A stretch of DNA of 64,000 bases from Ficedula albicollis (Eukaryota > Chordata > Aves > Passeriformes > Muscicapidae): the NCBI RefSeq assembly GCF_000247815.1, contig NC_021674.1:27809763-27873762 (forward strand). Direction: 5' to 3'. A program made the position numbers and the translations under genes. Shown piece after piece: positions 1 through 16,379 of this stretch; position 1 is the stretch's first letter, and every line of letters begins with the position of its first letter. The notes beneath the pieces are model-generated. The model did no database searches and had not been told where the DNA came from. It was given only the letters and a program-made list of their open reading frames with translations.

Positions 1-1050
1 ACTGCAGAGCTATTTGACTCTAGCAAACACTGTGAAACATCTCTTTCCAGTGTAATCATCCACAAAAGGGGTATGCTTGTCTTTTCCCTGATCCCACAAA
101 TCACTTGTAAGAGACAGACACATTGAACTGCTTCCAGTGTCTTTACACTGCTAGAGATGCACAGAATCTAAAAGAGGGCTAGAAGGAAAACCTCACACAA
201 AGCAAACAATTCCTATTATTAATACATTTTTTCAAACTACTGAATGCTTATGAACTGGAGGTTATCTTTTGAACAGCAGCTTGAATTGCAGAGCACTTAT
301 GAAGGATTTACAGAACAGGTTTCACACTACCTCTTCCTCCCAGCTCTAGCTATTGTTTTCACATTGTTTTCAAATTGCTTACATATAAAACCTCTATTAT
401 TTGAAGTCTTGTGCACAACCTTCTACTTGTTTAGATAACTACTCCTCAGAGTAACATAATCAGACACAACCTAGGCTTTGGACGCGTCCAATAAATTCAT
501 CCACCAGCATAAGCAATCAGCAAAGAAAAGAGCAGGAAAGACATTATCTTGGTGAAAAGTGAAACAAAGAAAGCTCTCGCTTCTCTTGCTGTAGTATGTC
601 TCCTGGAAAAGCGATAAAGGCACAGGAAACATGACAAGCTAGCAAATGGATAAACATCCCATCTGAGGAGTCCATTTGATACATGTATAGGCATTAGTCC
701 CACAATTACTGAATACCACTCATTGAGTGCAAATCCCACCTGTAATTAGACATTGTTAATAACCTCCTTAGAGGCGTCTCTTCAGTTCTTACTGACAACA
801 CCCAAAGCGAGGCATTTGTGAGCCTTAACAGCCTGTACTGTGCACTGGGGCTCTCTTGAGCTAGATGGAGCTTTACTTTCCAAGATGAGGGACTGAACGC
901 TACCTGGGGGAGTCACTGGACTACCTCTGCAAAGTCTGGATTCAAGTTTTACAACACCTGAAACAAAAAAAGAACTTAATGTTTCCTTTGAACATGGAAC
1001 ACTCAAAAAGAGGTACCCTTTTAGTGAAAAGCTAGCTATAAACAATTTTT
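1..1050. other. AT-rich unique DNA, possible intron
   Basis: No recognisable gene, RNA or transposon. The frames in this stretch are short and not related to any family I know. The one item of interest is a minus-strand exon-like segment at 793-957, listed separately. Confidence 0.5.
793..957 (-). CDS. Candidate internal coding exon, unknown protein
   Basis: On the minus strand a strong splice acceptor (long T tract ending in TTTGTTTCAG) precedes position 957, and a good donor (TCA followed by GTAAGA) follows position 793. The 165-base segment is open in one frame with phase 1 at both ends, so it would be a symmetrical exon of about 55 codons. The encoded segment is Ser/Pro-rich in its first half (it contains SPVTPPGS) and ends in ALGVVS. 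I do not recognise the protein. The direction would fit a gene that starts in the CpG island at 8.6-12.8 kb and runs left. The frame is short and chance exon-like segments are common, so this is only a candidate. Confidence 0.28.
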
Positions 1051-1380
1051 ATCAAATGTTCCACAGAGAAGCAAGCTTCGTGTCAGACACCAGAAACCAT
1101 TGCCTGCAACTACTACCATATCTGAAGAGAAGTCTTGTGCACAAGCTAGTATGCAGAGTACTTTTTGACCAGGATATCAAATGTTCCACAGAGAAGCAAG
1201 CTTCGTGTCAGACACCAGAAACCATTGCCTGCAACTACTACCATATCTGAAGAGAATCAAATGTTCCACAGAGAAGCAAGCTTCGTGTGAGACACCAGAA
1301 ACCAGTGCCTGCAACTACTACCATATCTGAAGAGATGTCTTGTGCACAAGCTAGTATGCAGAGTACTTTTTGACCAGGAT
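1051..1380 (+). repeat. Three-copy tandem minisatellite
   Basis: An 80-base block A starts at 1,051, 1,176 and 1,256. The first and third copies are followed by a 45-base block B (1,131-1,175 and 1,336-1,380), so the order is A-B-A-A-B. The middle copy lacks B. The copies differ by a few substitutions, for example TGTCAG versus TGTGAG. Confidence 0.95.
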
Positions 1381-2721
1381 AAGACTTTCCTGTCAGGAAC
1401 CAGAACAAATAGAGACATATTTTATTACTATACTAGGTAAAGAGAGCAGGAGAAGAAAGGACACAGAAAAAACCCTAAGTAACATCTGTGCTATTTTCTC
1501 TTTCATACCTTTACAGCTCTCTGAAGGCAGTGCTTTGAGTACAGACCCACTTCAAACAGAAGCAAAAGGAACAATTTCTTCAGCTTTATACACTGAAGAC
1601 AGAACTCTCAAAACAGCCCACAGTACCACATAGTTTCAGTACAGTACTTCTCATCTGTAAAGTTTCAAAGCACATGACAGTTTCAGCAGTTTTTCAAGGT
1701 CACAAGGGCAATCACAAACACAAGTCCCTGCCCCCTCCAATTGCTAATCCACCACCCTCTAAATCCAGTCTAGCTGTACTCCCAGAGACTTATGCAATGT
1801 GAAAGCCTTCATTCACTTCTCTCCTAGAACCACGGTCCAAAACTGCAAGTGGTACCATATGTACAGCTGCAATATACAAAGGCAACTTTACACCTGTAAA
1901 TATTTATTTGGATGTGGTTTAACAAGCATGTTGAATACTCTCAAGAATTTTATCTATCTTACAGAGAAGGGAATTTCAGCATCCCTTAAAAAGCTGCCAT
2001 GAAGAAGACAATTTCCTATTTCTAGATATATTCCCTGAAATGTTGAGGGGAATATATTTTTAACTCTTTTGGAAGAAACTTTAAACAGTGGCAATTATTT
2101 TTTTAAAAACAGACAACCAACCACATGCACAACCAGTAAAACAAGAAATAACACTAGCAGAAAATAAAATCCCAGCAAGCCAAGTTATAGTGCATGTTGT
2201 TTGTGTCCCCACAGTTTCACTGTAACACAACTCAAAAGTTTACACAAGGGTAAATATTTCACAAATTATCAGGTCCTATGAGTTTTGTGAAAATAAACAA
2301 TCACATCAAGGAGAGACATCCAAACTAGTGCCCCTAAGGACAAGTGCAGCAAAAGCTCAGCTGTTTTAGGAACACAATAGTCCCATACAGGACAGACAGT
2401 GCCCCAAACATATGAGAATACTTGGAGAACTCACAATACCCTACACCCAGAAAAACCCAACCACAAGACATAAAGCCACAGGAAGCCAGGCTTCGTAACT
2501 TGCTGCTCACACAGCTAGTTTCATTCTTGATTAACTGAAGTAAAACCATGAAATAGCTACTTTACAGAATTTATTGAAGTTTTACCACCAGTCATTTGAA
2601 CACAAAATTTCAAAACTTGGGACAAAAATTTGGGAATAGATATTCAGTTATCAGTCAAAATAAACATGCAATCCTTAGAGAGCAACAGGACAATTTCTGC
2701 AGGTCTGGCAAAACTTAGGAA

Positions 2722-2735
2722 GCAGCAGAGGGTAG
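2722..2735 (+). promoter_or_regulatory. CTCF-like motif
   Basis: GCAGCAGAGGGTAG matches the CTCF core CCASYAGRKGGC at most positions. The first base and the final C of the core differ. A single motif match of this kind is weak evidence. Confidence 0.2.
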
Positions 2736-4556
2736 AACCCACTCTCCTTGCATAGCTCAGCACCCTCTGCAGTGCTCTCACATGCCTTTTGGAAACCCAG
2801 TGGTACAGCTGTATTGGCACTTCAGTCTGAGTCAGGAGAACACTTTTGAAGTAAATCTGTCGCCCACTTCCTGTATTTAGGTTCACATCTCATAGAAGTT
2901 TCTGAACACATGATCTGAACATCTCCAAGATTAATCTACATCAAAACTCTGGGAAAGCTTGGAACATACTCAGCCCACAGAACGAGACCATAATCAGTCT
3001 AAAGTAAACCCCACAAAGTACACACACTGGGGACACCAAGTCTACCAAACTTACAGCTTCACTCTACAACCTTCTTCAAGTGCAGCATACTGCCTGCTAA
3101 TGTAAACATAATCTATGTGGCAGATACTGTCCATTCATTTATGACAGCCTCAAGCATCAGGAAGTAAACCCACAGACTTAAGCTGCCAACATGCACCTCA
3201 AAAGCCCTAGAAAGGAGGCCTGCACTGGGTGCTCCTTTTTCTAGAGTAATGATAGCAGCAGTGTATCACCACTCATCTACTATTGTTTCCACCCCTTTAC
3301 ACGTTAGGAGTTTCAAAAGCTAGTGGGATACTCTAGAAAAGCTTTCTGAATAAAGAAAAAAATAACCCACCCAAGATCTATATACTTCACACATCACCTA
3401 CAATTACTGTTTTATAAAACTTTTCAAATAACATTGAAAACACAACTTAATCAAAGGTTCCACTGGAGGTGGTGATAGGAAAGGAGAGCAGCATGAACTT
3501 TTTATGCTTTTTATGACTCGCACATCAGCTTAACCAACAAAGCCACTCAGAACAGAGGGTTTTTTTCTTTTAGAATAAGCTGACCAACATAATCATTGTT
3601 TCACTTGAATAATCAAAACATCAGTTCTTTACAAATAGTTCCATCACTGTGATGTTCTCTCTGGTTAGCAATTTTTCTTTTTCTATAAAATTTTAAACAG
3701 AAGATAATGAGTTTCAAACATATACCTGCCTTTAGCAGGACCAACAAGCTGGTGAGAATAGGCCAAAGCAGCACTGCATGAAAAACTTACAATAACGTGC
3801 TACCTCCTCTGCTCAACAAATCCTTATCTTCTTACTTCATTACCTCCTTGATAAAAACAATTTATTCATATGCTAACCATGCAGGGCCACATTTGCTCTA
3901 CATGCAGTAAAGGTCAAGTTCCTACACTACAAAAGGGGGATTATTGAAGATGACATTTTCTGTTAACACACTAATCCCATGAAAACAGCAAAGAACGAAT
4001 GACACTTTCCTTTGTGATTTAACTGGAAGTTTGTGGTTATTGACGTGTTATTACCATACTCACTAAAGAACCATCTTAAACTCCCCAGCAGCCCAGTCTG
4101 AAACATCCTTAAGCAATGTCCTTCTTATCTGTTTCATGTTAACTCTTGTGAAAACAGAATAAAGCACCTAGTTGTACTATTTGTTTAAAGGAAAACTCAA
4201 TGAATAAAGTTATTTCCTATCAAAGATGAAGAGAACCCATGACAGGAGAGAGTAATGTAGTGACATCATAAAACGACACACTAAAGTAATGTTATGAGAA
4301 ACTAATGGTGCACAGGGAAAAAAAGAGTGATGGATAACATTTTTCACAGCAGAACAAAAATACTTGGGCCTGAGTATTTTCCTTCAAAATTATAAGTAAG
4401 GCTACTGTCTGCTAAGACAATGAGTCTTCCCTTCTGTCATCATTCTCTACATTAAAACATCTTTGTGCTTTCCCTCCCAACACAGGGTTTTCCAGGAGCT
4501 AGAAGGCTAATTTAACCACTCACTGGCAACCCCTATGTTTCAACATGCCACTAATG

Positions 4557-4610
4557 TCTCAAGAAACTGAGATGAGCTGAACTGCTCATCTCAAGAAACT
4601 AGAGATGAGT
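4557..4610. repeat. Short tandem repeat with an 8-bp hairpin
   Basis: The unit beginning TCTCAAGAAACT occurs at 4,557 and 4,589 (period 32). GAGATGAG (4,569-4,576) and CTCATCTC (4,585-4,592) form a perfect 8-bp inverted repeat with an 8-base loop. Confidence 0.8.
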
Positions 4611-4952
4611 TGCCCCAGCTCAGTAATTTCTTACCATCTCACAATGATTTTCAGACCCGTTTTCTTCTGGAGTGACACTCAAACTCTTCCAAATATTTAT
4701 CTGACTTTATCATATCATATAAATATAAATTTGTACAAGGATTAAGCAAATTATAAGCAGTTTGAACAAAGTTTCCCATACTAGACATCTGTCTAAGGCT
4801 GAAAGACATCATCCAAACAGCCAAGGAGTTTTCAAAGTTGTTTGTTAAATAAAAGCAGTACTGATAATCTTTCTGGAAACTCTGCATCCTTGTTCTTACA
4901 TCAGGGATCATCTCTCAATTTCTCTTTTCTGAGCTTCTCTAGTCAGAGGTCA

Positions 4953-7279
<2,327 letters not shown>

Positions 7280-8779
7280 CTTAATGGTCAATTTATCCAG
7301 TGAAACAAACAGAACAAAATAAACAAACAAAAAAACACTTGACCAGAAACCCCTTGACTGTCCTGTAACCTCCTTTAATCCAGTAATATTCATAACAGTA
7401 CTAAACTACCTCATCATTGTTATTCACTTTTTTCATTTTCACCAGATGCCATAACTATGAAATACTTCTCTCCATACTATGAGCAGCAATGAATCCCCAC
7501 AGCCTCCAACCTGTACAGGACCCTGGAGCCAGTTCATCATCCCTCCCCCACGCCATTTCAACTTTTCGTAGCCTCAGCCAAAAACGCCTGCCTCCTCTCT
7601 CTATACACAGACTAACTAACTCAGCAATAGGAAAACTCCAGTTTCCCTTTTGCACAAATACCATTCCCCTGATACACACGTGTATACATAGCCTAACATA
7701 ATCTTCACCCTGTATACAAATTCACCCTTCTCCCCATTTTCAACCGTACCCAAGCCCCCTCATTTTCCTATAGTCCACAGTCATCCTTGAAACTACCGAC
7801 AAGAAGACAGTGTTGATGACCTAGTAGCCAGAAATTGGGAGTGCCTGATACCTGTCAAAAACACATGTAACTACAGTTCTATAGCTCCCCAGCATATGCA
7901 CAGACTTGTCTCCAAAAAGTGCTATCATGATCCCAACACGCAGCATCTCCTATGTTTTCCCATTTGTATTCCATGGGCCAAACAACAAATTTCCATTTCA
8001 TTACAGTACCCCTCAAGTCCCCAGGACACTGACCACGTTGCTTGATGCTCTAGCCCATCTCCACACACCAGACAGAGCTCACCGAGCTGGTGACAGCCGG
8101 GCATCTCTCTCAGCTCCCAGTGTGAGCAGCAGACAAACCAAAGCACAGCAGTAGGAACACGCATGACTTGCTGTCCACATACCAGCTCATATTACACACG
8201 AAGGTCTCACACATTAAGCCTAACCACACTGGCCACGAAACAAAACAAGTTCAGAACCCTGTAGCAACCTGTTACCACTGTGCCTGTAACTCGAACACAG
8301 GCTCCCCTACCACTCAAAGCCTCCCTCCTCCACAGCCTTTAGATGCCTGCCAACTTACCACCTTACTTCTCACAACACACAGAAGGCTGTTTACCTATTA
8401 CTCCTCAATCCACAGGTCTTCCTGTACCACTACTCCCAAACACATGCGGTTTCACTCACCACCTGCATCCCCACGGTATAAACATAGCCCTCAACCTACC
8501 GCAGCACACAAAACAAGACAGGTACAGATTTTTCTAGCTGCCTCCAACTCAACTCATCAAAATGACTCCCTCCTTCCGAGATAGCTATTACTGCAAATTA
8601 AAGTAAAAGCATATCCACTGGGTTCGCACAACCACCAAGCTCCAAACTACGAGCAAGAACTGCTTTCAACTCCTTTCTCCTAAACGCTCCCAGGCACTGC
8701 CCATCTGCCGGGGATTTCACCCCCGGCTCGTCGCAAGCACCCAGGCCTCACGGCAGCTTCTCCCCCCGACACCGGGGCC

Positions 8780-10530
<1,751 letters not shown>

Positions 10531-10831
10531 ACATGTTGGAGCCGCCGTCCCCCCGCCCGCGTCACCGCGCTCGGGAGAGCAGGGCGGGGCCAGGCTCACC
10601 CCGCCCGCCCCGTCCCACCGCCCATTGGCCGCCGGCCCCGCCGGCACAGCCCTTCCTCGCTGTCATTGGTAGATGCGTTCGCCGCTCACACGCAGGCCCC
10701 GCCCAAAAGCTTTTCTCTGATTGGGTTTCTCCCGTCTGCTTTAGTAACTATTGGCTGCGGCTCTCGTCAATCAAGACGACGGCACAGGGACTCCGTCGTT
10801 CTCCGCACTTTTTTTTTCCCCGGCCTCGCAG

Positions 10832-10889
10832 NNNNNNNNNNNNNNNNNNNNNNNNNNNNNNNNNNNNNNNNNNNNNNNNNNNNNNNNNN
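10832..10889. other. Assembly gap of 58 N
   Basis: Fifty-eight N lie between GC-rich promoter sequence and the second C run, in the middle of the CCAAT-box cluster. The true gap size is unknown. Confidence 0.99.
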
Positions 10890-11713
<824 letters not shown>

Positions 11714-12295
11714 TGCAGGCCATTGGCTCCCAGCGCCGCCACTCACGCAGCCTCTTTCGCCCTGGCCGCCGCTTCGCCAAGGGGGCGTGAACCGACCCGC
11801 GGGTGCCTTCTCCTGATTGACCCCCTCCCCTGCCAATCAAGCGCTGCCGGCGGGGCAGCGGAGAGCGGCCCTGCCCGCGCGCCGAGCCGCTCCGCACGGC
11901 GATTGGTCGCGGGGCGGGCGAGAGGCGCGCGACCTTCCCCCGTGCCCCACGGGGGGCAGTGGGGAGTACCCGTATGTGCGCGCGATTACATCACCGCCAG
12001 CCAATCAGGGCGCGCGGGGGCAGGTGTCCCTCCCGAGGGGGGCGGGAGCCGCTGCTCCTCGAACGGCCCGGGAGCTGGGAGCGCTGCCGGCGCCGGTCAG
12101 GGATGCCGGGGCTGCTGGTGTTACCGCACCAAAGAGCGAGGCTGCAGGTGTCTCGGTCCTCTGCCTTCCCGTCTGCCCGCGGCGCTCGAGCGCCGTGTCC
12201 CGGCTCAGGGCACGAGGGGCCGCGGACCCGCTCGGGTGCCCGAGGGAGGCGTCTCGGGGTCGCCCTTGGTACCCCACCAAGCCCTGCTGAAGGGT

Positions 12296-12662
12296 AGAAT
12301 CACTGAATCACAGAATCGATTAGGCTGGAAAAGACTTGAGTTTATCGAGTCCAACCCGTGACCAAACACCACCACGCAACGAGACCATGGCACCGAGTGC
12401 CACATCCATGTTTCCTCGAACATATCCAGGGATGGTGACTACACCGCCTCCATGAGCAGCCCCCAGTGTCAATGGCATTCCAGTGTCTAATCTCCCTTTC
12501 TGTGGAGAAATTCTTCCTGATGCCCAGCCTAAACCTGCCCTGGCAAAGCTTGGGGCTATTTCCTCTCGTCCTGTCACTCCTTGCCCGGGAGAAGGGGCCG
12601 ACCGCCACAGCCTCCTTTGGCTGCTCTAGAAGGTGATAAGGTCACCCCTAAACCTCCCGCTA
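12296..12662 (-). mobile_element. CR1 LINE, 3' end fragment
   Basis: The left edge reads AATCACAGAATCGATTAGG, the reverse complement of the typical CR1 3' end. It continues through the conserved 3'-untranslated and C-terminal region (GATGGTGACTACACC, GAAATTCTTCCTGATG) to about 12,662. The copy is 5'-truncated, as is usual for CR1, and lies in the right shoulder of the CpG island. It encodes no functional protein. Confidence 0.9.
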
Positions 12663-12862
12663 GCCCTGAGTCGCGGCAGGTGGGAAGGCAGGAATGGGCA
12701 GCTGCTCCCGGCCCGGCTGCAGCGACTGCCTCGCCGCGGGAGGCCGTAATGAACACCCCGAGGGCCCGCCTGCCCTTCGGCCTCTTTCTTGCCCCAAACC
12801 AAAACTGTTTGTTCAGGAAAGAACATGAAAATCTGCCTGATCCCTCGTAATCCCGTGCTATT

Positions 12863-13190
12863 CCCACGTTTCTCAGTCAATGGCTGGCTGAAGCCAGCTG
12901 CGGTTCACCTCGCTGGAGAGGGACCCGCTCCTGCCCCTCCGAAGCAGCTCTGTAGTTCAGCTGCTACAGTCATAACCCATGGGCTTTCCTGGGAAGCTGG
13001 ATATCCTTGCCTCACACTCCCGAGAACCCAAACTTTAACGTGCTGTGGAAATGCCACATCAATTCCCACACCATAGCTGGCTGATGCCCTTGTCCCTTGC
13101 CTTACGCTGAGGTGTTTCCTCCCCACACACATCGAAATAGATGAACACCCATCACATGCAGGACTTGAGACCACGGCTCGAAACACTGTT
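12863..13190. other. Unique DNA right of the CpG island
   Basis: Composition falls from GC-rich to average. No recognisable gene or repeat was seen. Confidence 0.5.
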
Positions 13191-13608
13191 TGTACAGCAT
13201 TTTTATTTATTCATCTATTTATTTTCTGCAGTGTTTACAGAAGGAACTGACTCTGAAAAAGATGGCAGCTTTTCTTTCTGAAATTGAAATTCTCTCCCAG
13301 TCTTCCACATAGGCACACGATAGGATTATTTTTCCAGGGCCTCTGGAGTTATGTCCACAGTGCAGAAAATACCATACAGCTTTTACCTCCGAGGTCATCA
13401 CACCAGCACTCACTTTTCAAGGTTAGAAAATCCTTGCACAGAGCTCTGAGGGCGCTTTTTCGCTCAGGTGACTGATTCAGCCACGGCTCTAAGAGCCAAA
13501 GCTTTGCTTTCTGTGGGTTCAAAGGCATCTGCTCCACGGCGAGAAGATGGGATAGTTCATCCCTGTGTGCCAGTGCTGCTTCCCACAGCTCCCTACCAGC
13601 CGATAGAG
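13190..13608 (-). CDS. Candidate terminal exon with 3' UTR, unknown protein
   Basis: On the minus strand a strong acceptor (TTTCGTTCTCATTCAG) precedes position 13,608. The frame stays open to a TAA at 13,351-13,349, giving about 85 codons of Leu/Trp-rich, probably helical sequence (it includes RELWEAALAHRDE and LWLLEPWLNQSPE). After the stop come about 150 bases and three minus-strand AATAAA signals (complements at 13,218-13,223, 13,206-13,211 and 13,202-13,207), as expected for a 3' UTR. An internal GTGAGT near 13,410 could be an alternative donor. I do not recognise the family and found no matching upstream exon to the right. The plus strand of 13,585-13,707 is also open, so either strand, or neither, may be coding. 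Confidence 0.3.
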
Positions 13609-13709
13609 CTGAATGAGAACGAAACCCAGATTGCCTCAGCACAGGCACTCGTGAGCCAGTTCAGAAAGAGCCAGAATGCTGAGACTGCGGTTACCCTTCT
13701 GTCATAGAA

Positions 13710-16100
13710 AACTTGCTCACAGACAAGCTAATTTGAGTGCCCAGGCCCAGCTGCCAATCAACCTAGTTAACTTTGCAGTGTCCACATGATCTGGGACTCA
13801 GGATACTTTTATAGAGCTAGGGATCTTTTTTCTTTTTTTTTTCTTCATTTCCTCAGGCTTATATCTCATAGTCATTTAAATATAATTCATGTATTATTAA
13901 AGCAATGACAAATCTGGCTAAAAAAAATGCTGGATCTTAGGGTTGATGAATGCAAAATTTATTTAGCCTAGATATTTCTTGGATTTTGGAAACTGTTTTT
14001 ATTCCAAGAGATTCACCAAGAATTTTTTGAGAGCTTGACATTCTTTAAAATAATGGTATATCCTGCACAGATTTCAGCAGGCATGGAACTGGGCTGGAAT
14101 TTCATCAGGTCCCTGTTTGCATCCTCTACTTTGCTTCTTGGGCATCTGCCAAAGAAATACCCTGGGTAGCATTAGATAATTTTGCTCAGTATGTACATTG
14201 TATACTCAGCTACTACTGACTCTTCCCTCTAATTTACTGTAGCAGCCACTCTTCTCCCAGTGACAACTAAAACTAAAATGTACAGAAATATTGCAAGAAA
14301 TCACAAATTAGGCTTTCAGTTGTCATTCAAACCTTCTGACCCTGCCTTTCTCCTTGCTTCTGGGTTTTACAGGGGTTCTTATCCCCTTCTTTTCACCCTC
14401 AGCTCTAATTTCATATATGGTTTTATAACAAACTTGGAAAAAATGAAATACTTGCTTTCCATATCATCCCACTAGCTGTACAACCTTCACAATTCTTTGG
14501 GAAGAATGGACTTCCCAAAATAATAAATATTGCCCTACATTTTCTCTAAAGTAGTAAGTGATATCCCCTACTGCTTTTCAAACATGACTTGCTTAAATGT
14601 TAGAGATTAACTGAAAACCTACACTGTGCACCCAAGTCCATAACCCAGTATAAACAGCACATTCCTAATCAGTAGAAAATGTGCATATCTGGCTGGTTTC
14701 TGTGGGGTAAAACTCAACGCTGGCATTGCTCAAGAGGCGTGTGTGGCAAGAAGCAAGCAGCAGTGACAGGCAGCAGGGGCGGGCGGTGAAGTAATAAGTA
14801 GGTGAAATAATGGTTTGTATGTGGCAATGTGGAGTTAATGGCTAATCCAGGGATTTTGTGCCATTTCATGGCTGGCTCCAGTAAAGCTTTGTTTTAGATT
14901 ACCAAGGCAGCATATTTGTGGGAATACTTGTGTGTTGGATCAATGGTGATGTGTGCATGCCTGAAAGAGTCGGTGTGTTTTAAGCGCGATGCCCATTTTA
15001 TTCTTAGTGGTGATGCAAATAACTATGAACTGCAGAAATGGTAACAAATGGGAAATCGTATGGGATAAAGGTAATTTGCAAACAGCTTTGATACTGCACT
15101 AAAGAGGAATGAAGGTGAGTTCTTCTACAGGGTTTTTAAAATTCCCATTTTTTAATGTTCGACAGTTATGAGTGAGGAGATTTGTCTTTTTAGCAGTAGC
15201 TGTTGACAAATCTCATTAATTAAATGTTTAATGTTCAAATTAATGAGCTATAAACCAGGTCCTGCCAAGAATCAGTACCTTTGGGAAGCTACTTGATCTG
15301 ACAGTGTTTTCGTGTCATTTTCTCACCTTTTACCTCTGTTTTTTAAAAGCTGGTTGTCTGAAGCTAGTGTTTTAACTGGCCTTCATACTAGTTTGACAAA
15401 TGGTGACTGCTCTGGTTTCACAAGAAGGCATTCTCAGACACTGACAATATTCATGGTACATGGTTACTTTTTTATCTGCAAAGCAAACAAACTCTTTCAT
15501 TTTCAGCTGAGTAAACTTCCCATGGAAACTAATTCACTAAAAAACAGTAGCTAGTTCTGCACTTGCCTGTGTACCCCTTCTAGATTACACCATCTGTGAA
15601 GAAAGAAAGGAAATCACCACAGATAATAAGGCCATTTTCACATTAAGAAATGAACAGAGAAAATTTTGAAAGATTCATGCAATATTTTGCCTTGGTTCTG
15701 TTCAACAAGAGGAAGACTAAATGTTAATACAGCAATGGGGAATAGAAAGAGTGTAGGATGGGTAGGAAAGAAAAAGGGACAGATACAGATACAGAAAAAG
15801 GCAAAAAAGTAATGTCACTGTGTCAAAATGAAATGATTGAAAAGTGGATATACTATTTCCAGTACTTCGGGGGGAAAAAAACGAGGAAGTTTAGAAAAAA
15901 GTTCAGGACACCCTCCTTGTGATAAAAGAAAACTCAATTCCTAACCACAACATGTGGATTAGAGGGAACTTGTGGTTGAGCAAACACAGAAGTAAAAATA
16001 AAGGTGTATAGTAATATTCTATGTTTAAGAAGCGATGTTTTGCAAATAGAAGGTAAATATATAATAAAACAACTCAAAATTTAGTTCTGATATATTTTTG
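13710..16100. other. AT-rich non-coding DNA with possible conserved elements
   Basis: No gene or transposon was recognised. The stretch 14,760-15,260 has ordered, low-repeat sequence rich in homeodomain-like ATTA sites and an octamer-like ATGCAAAT near 15,013, so it could be a regulatory element. That is an inference from appearance only. Confidence 0.4.
15212..15247. repeat. Inverted repeat with ATTA core sites
   Basis: CTCATTAATT (15,212-15,221) and AATTAATGAG (15,238-15,247) are perfect 10-base inverted arms around a 16-base spacer. Each arm carries a TAAT homeodomain-like core. It could be a paired homeodomain site or chance in AT-rich DNA. Confidence 0.4.
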
Positions 16101-16379
16101 GAAAAGATAGTTGCAGATTTTACTGAGAGAAGAGGGCCCTGAGACAATTCCAGACCCTTGGAGGAAAGTTTGGAGGTAGTTGGAAAGCTCTGTATTGTTG
16201 AAGAGATTGTACTGCTTGGTTCAAAGAAATAGCCAGTCAGATTTCAAATTCTCATTTAATAATTTGGGGAATACATGCTACTCATAGTTGGGGCCAGACA
16301 TTCTGGACTGTGGTAGCAAATTAAATTCCCCTCCAAACTGTCACTGAGCTTGTGAAAAGAATGCTTTTGGGTGGTTCAG

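Noticed and set aside
3055..3120. Minus-strand segment reading YISRQYAALEEGCRVK before a GTAAGT donor
   Set aside because: Only about 27 codons are open and the acceptor is ambiguous; its phase does not join the candidate exons on either side.
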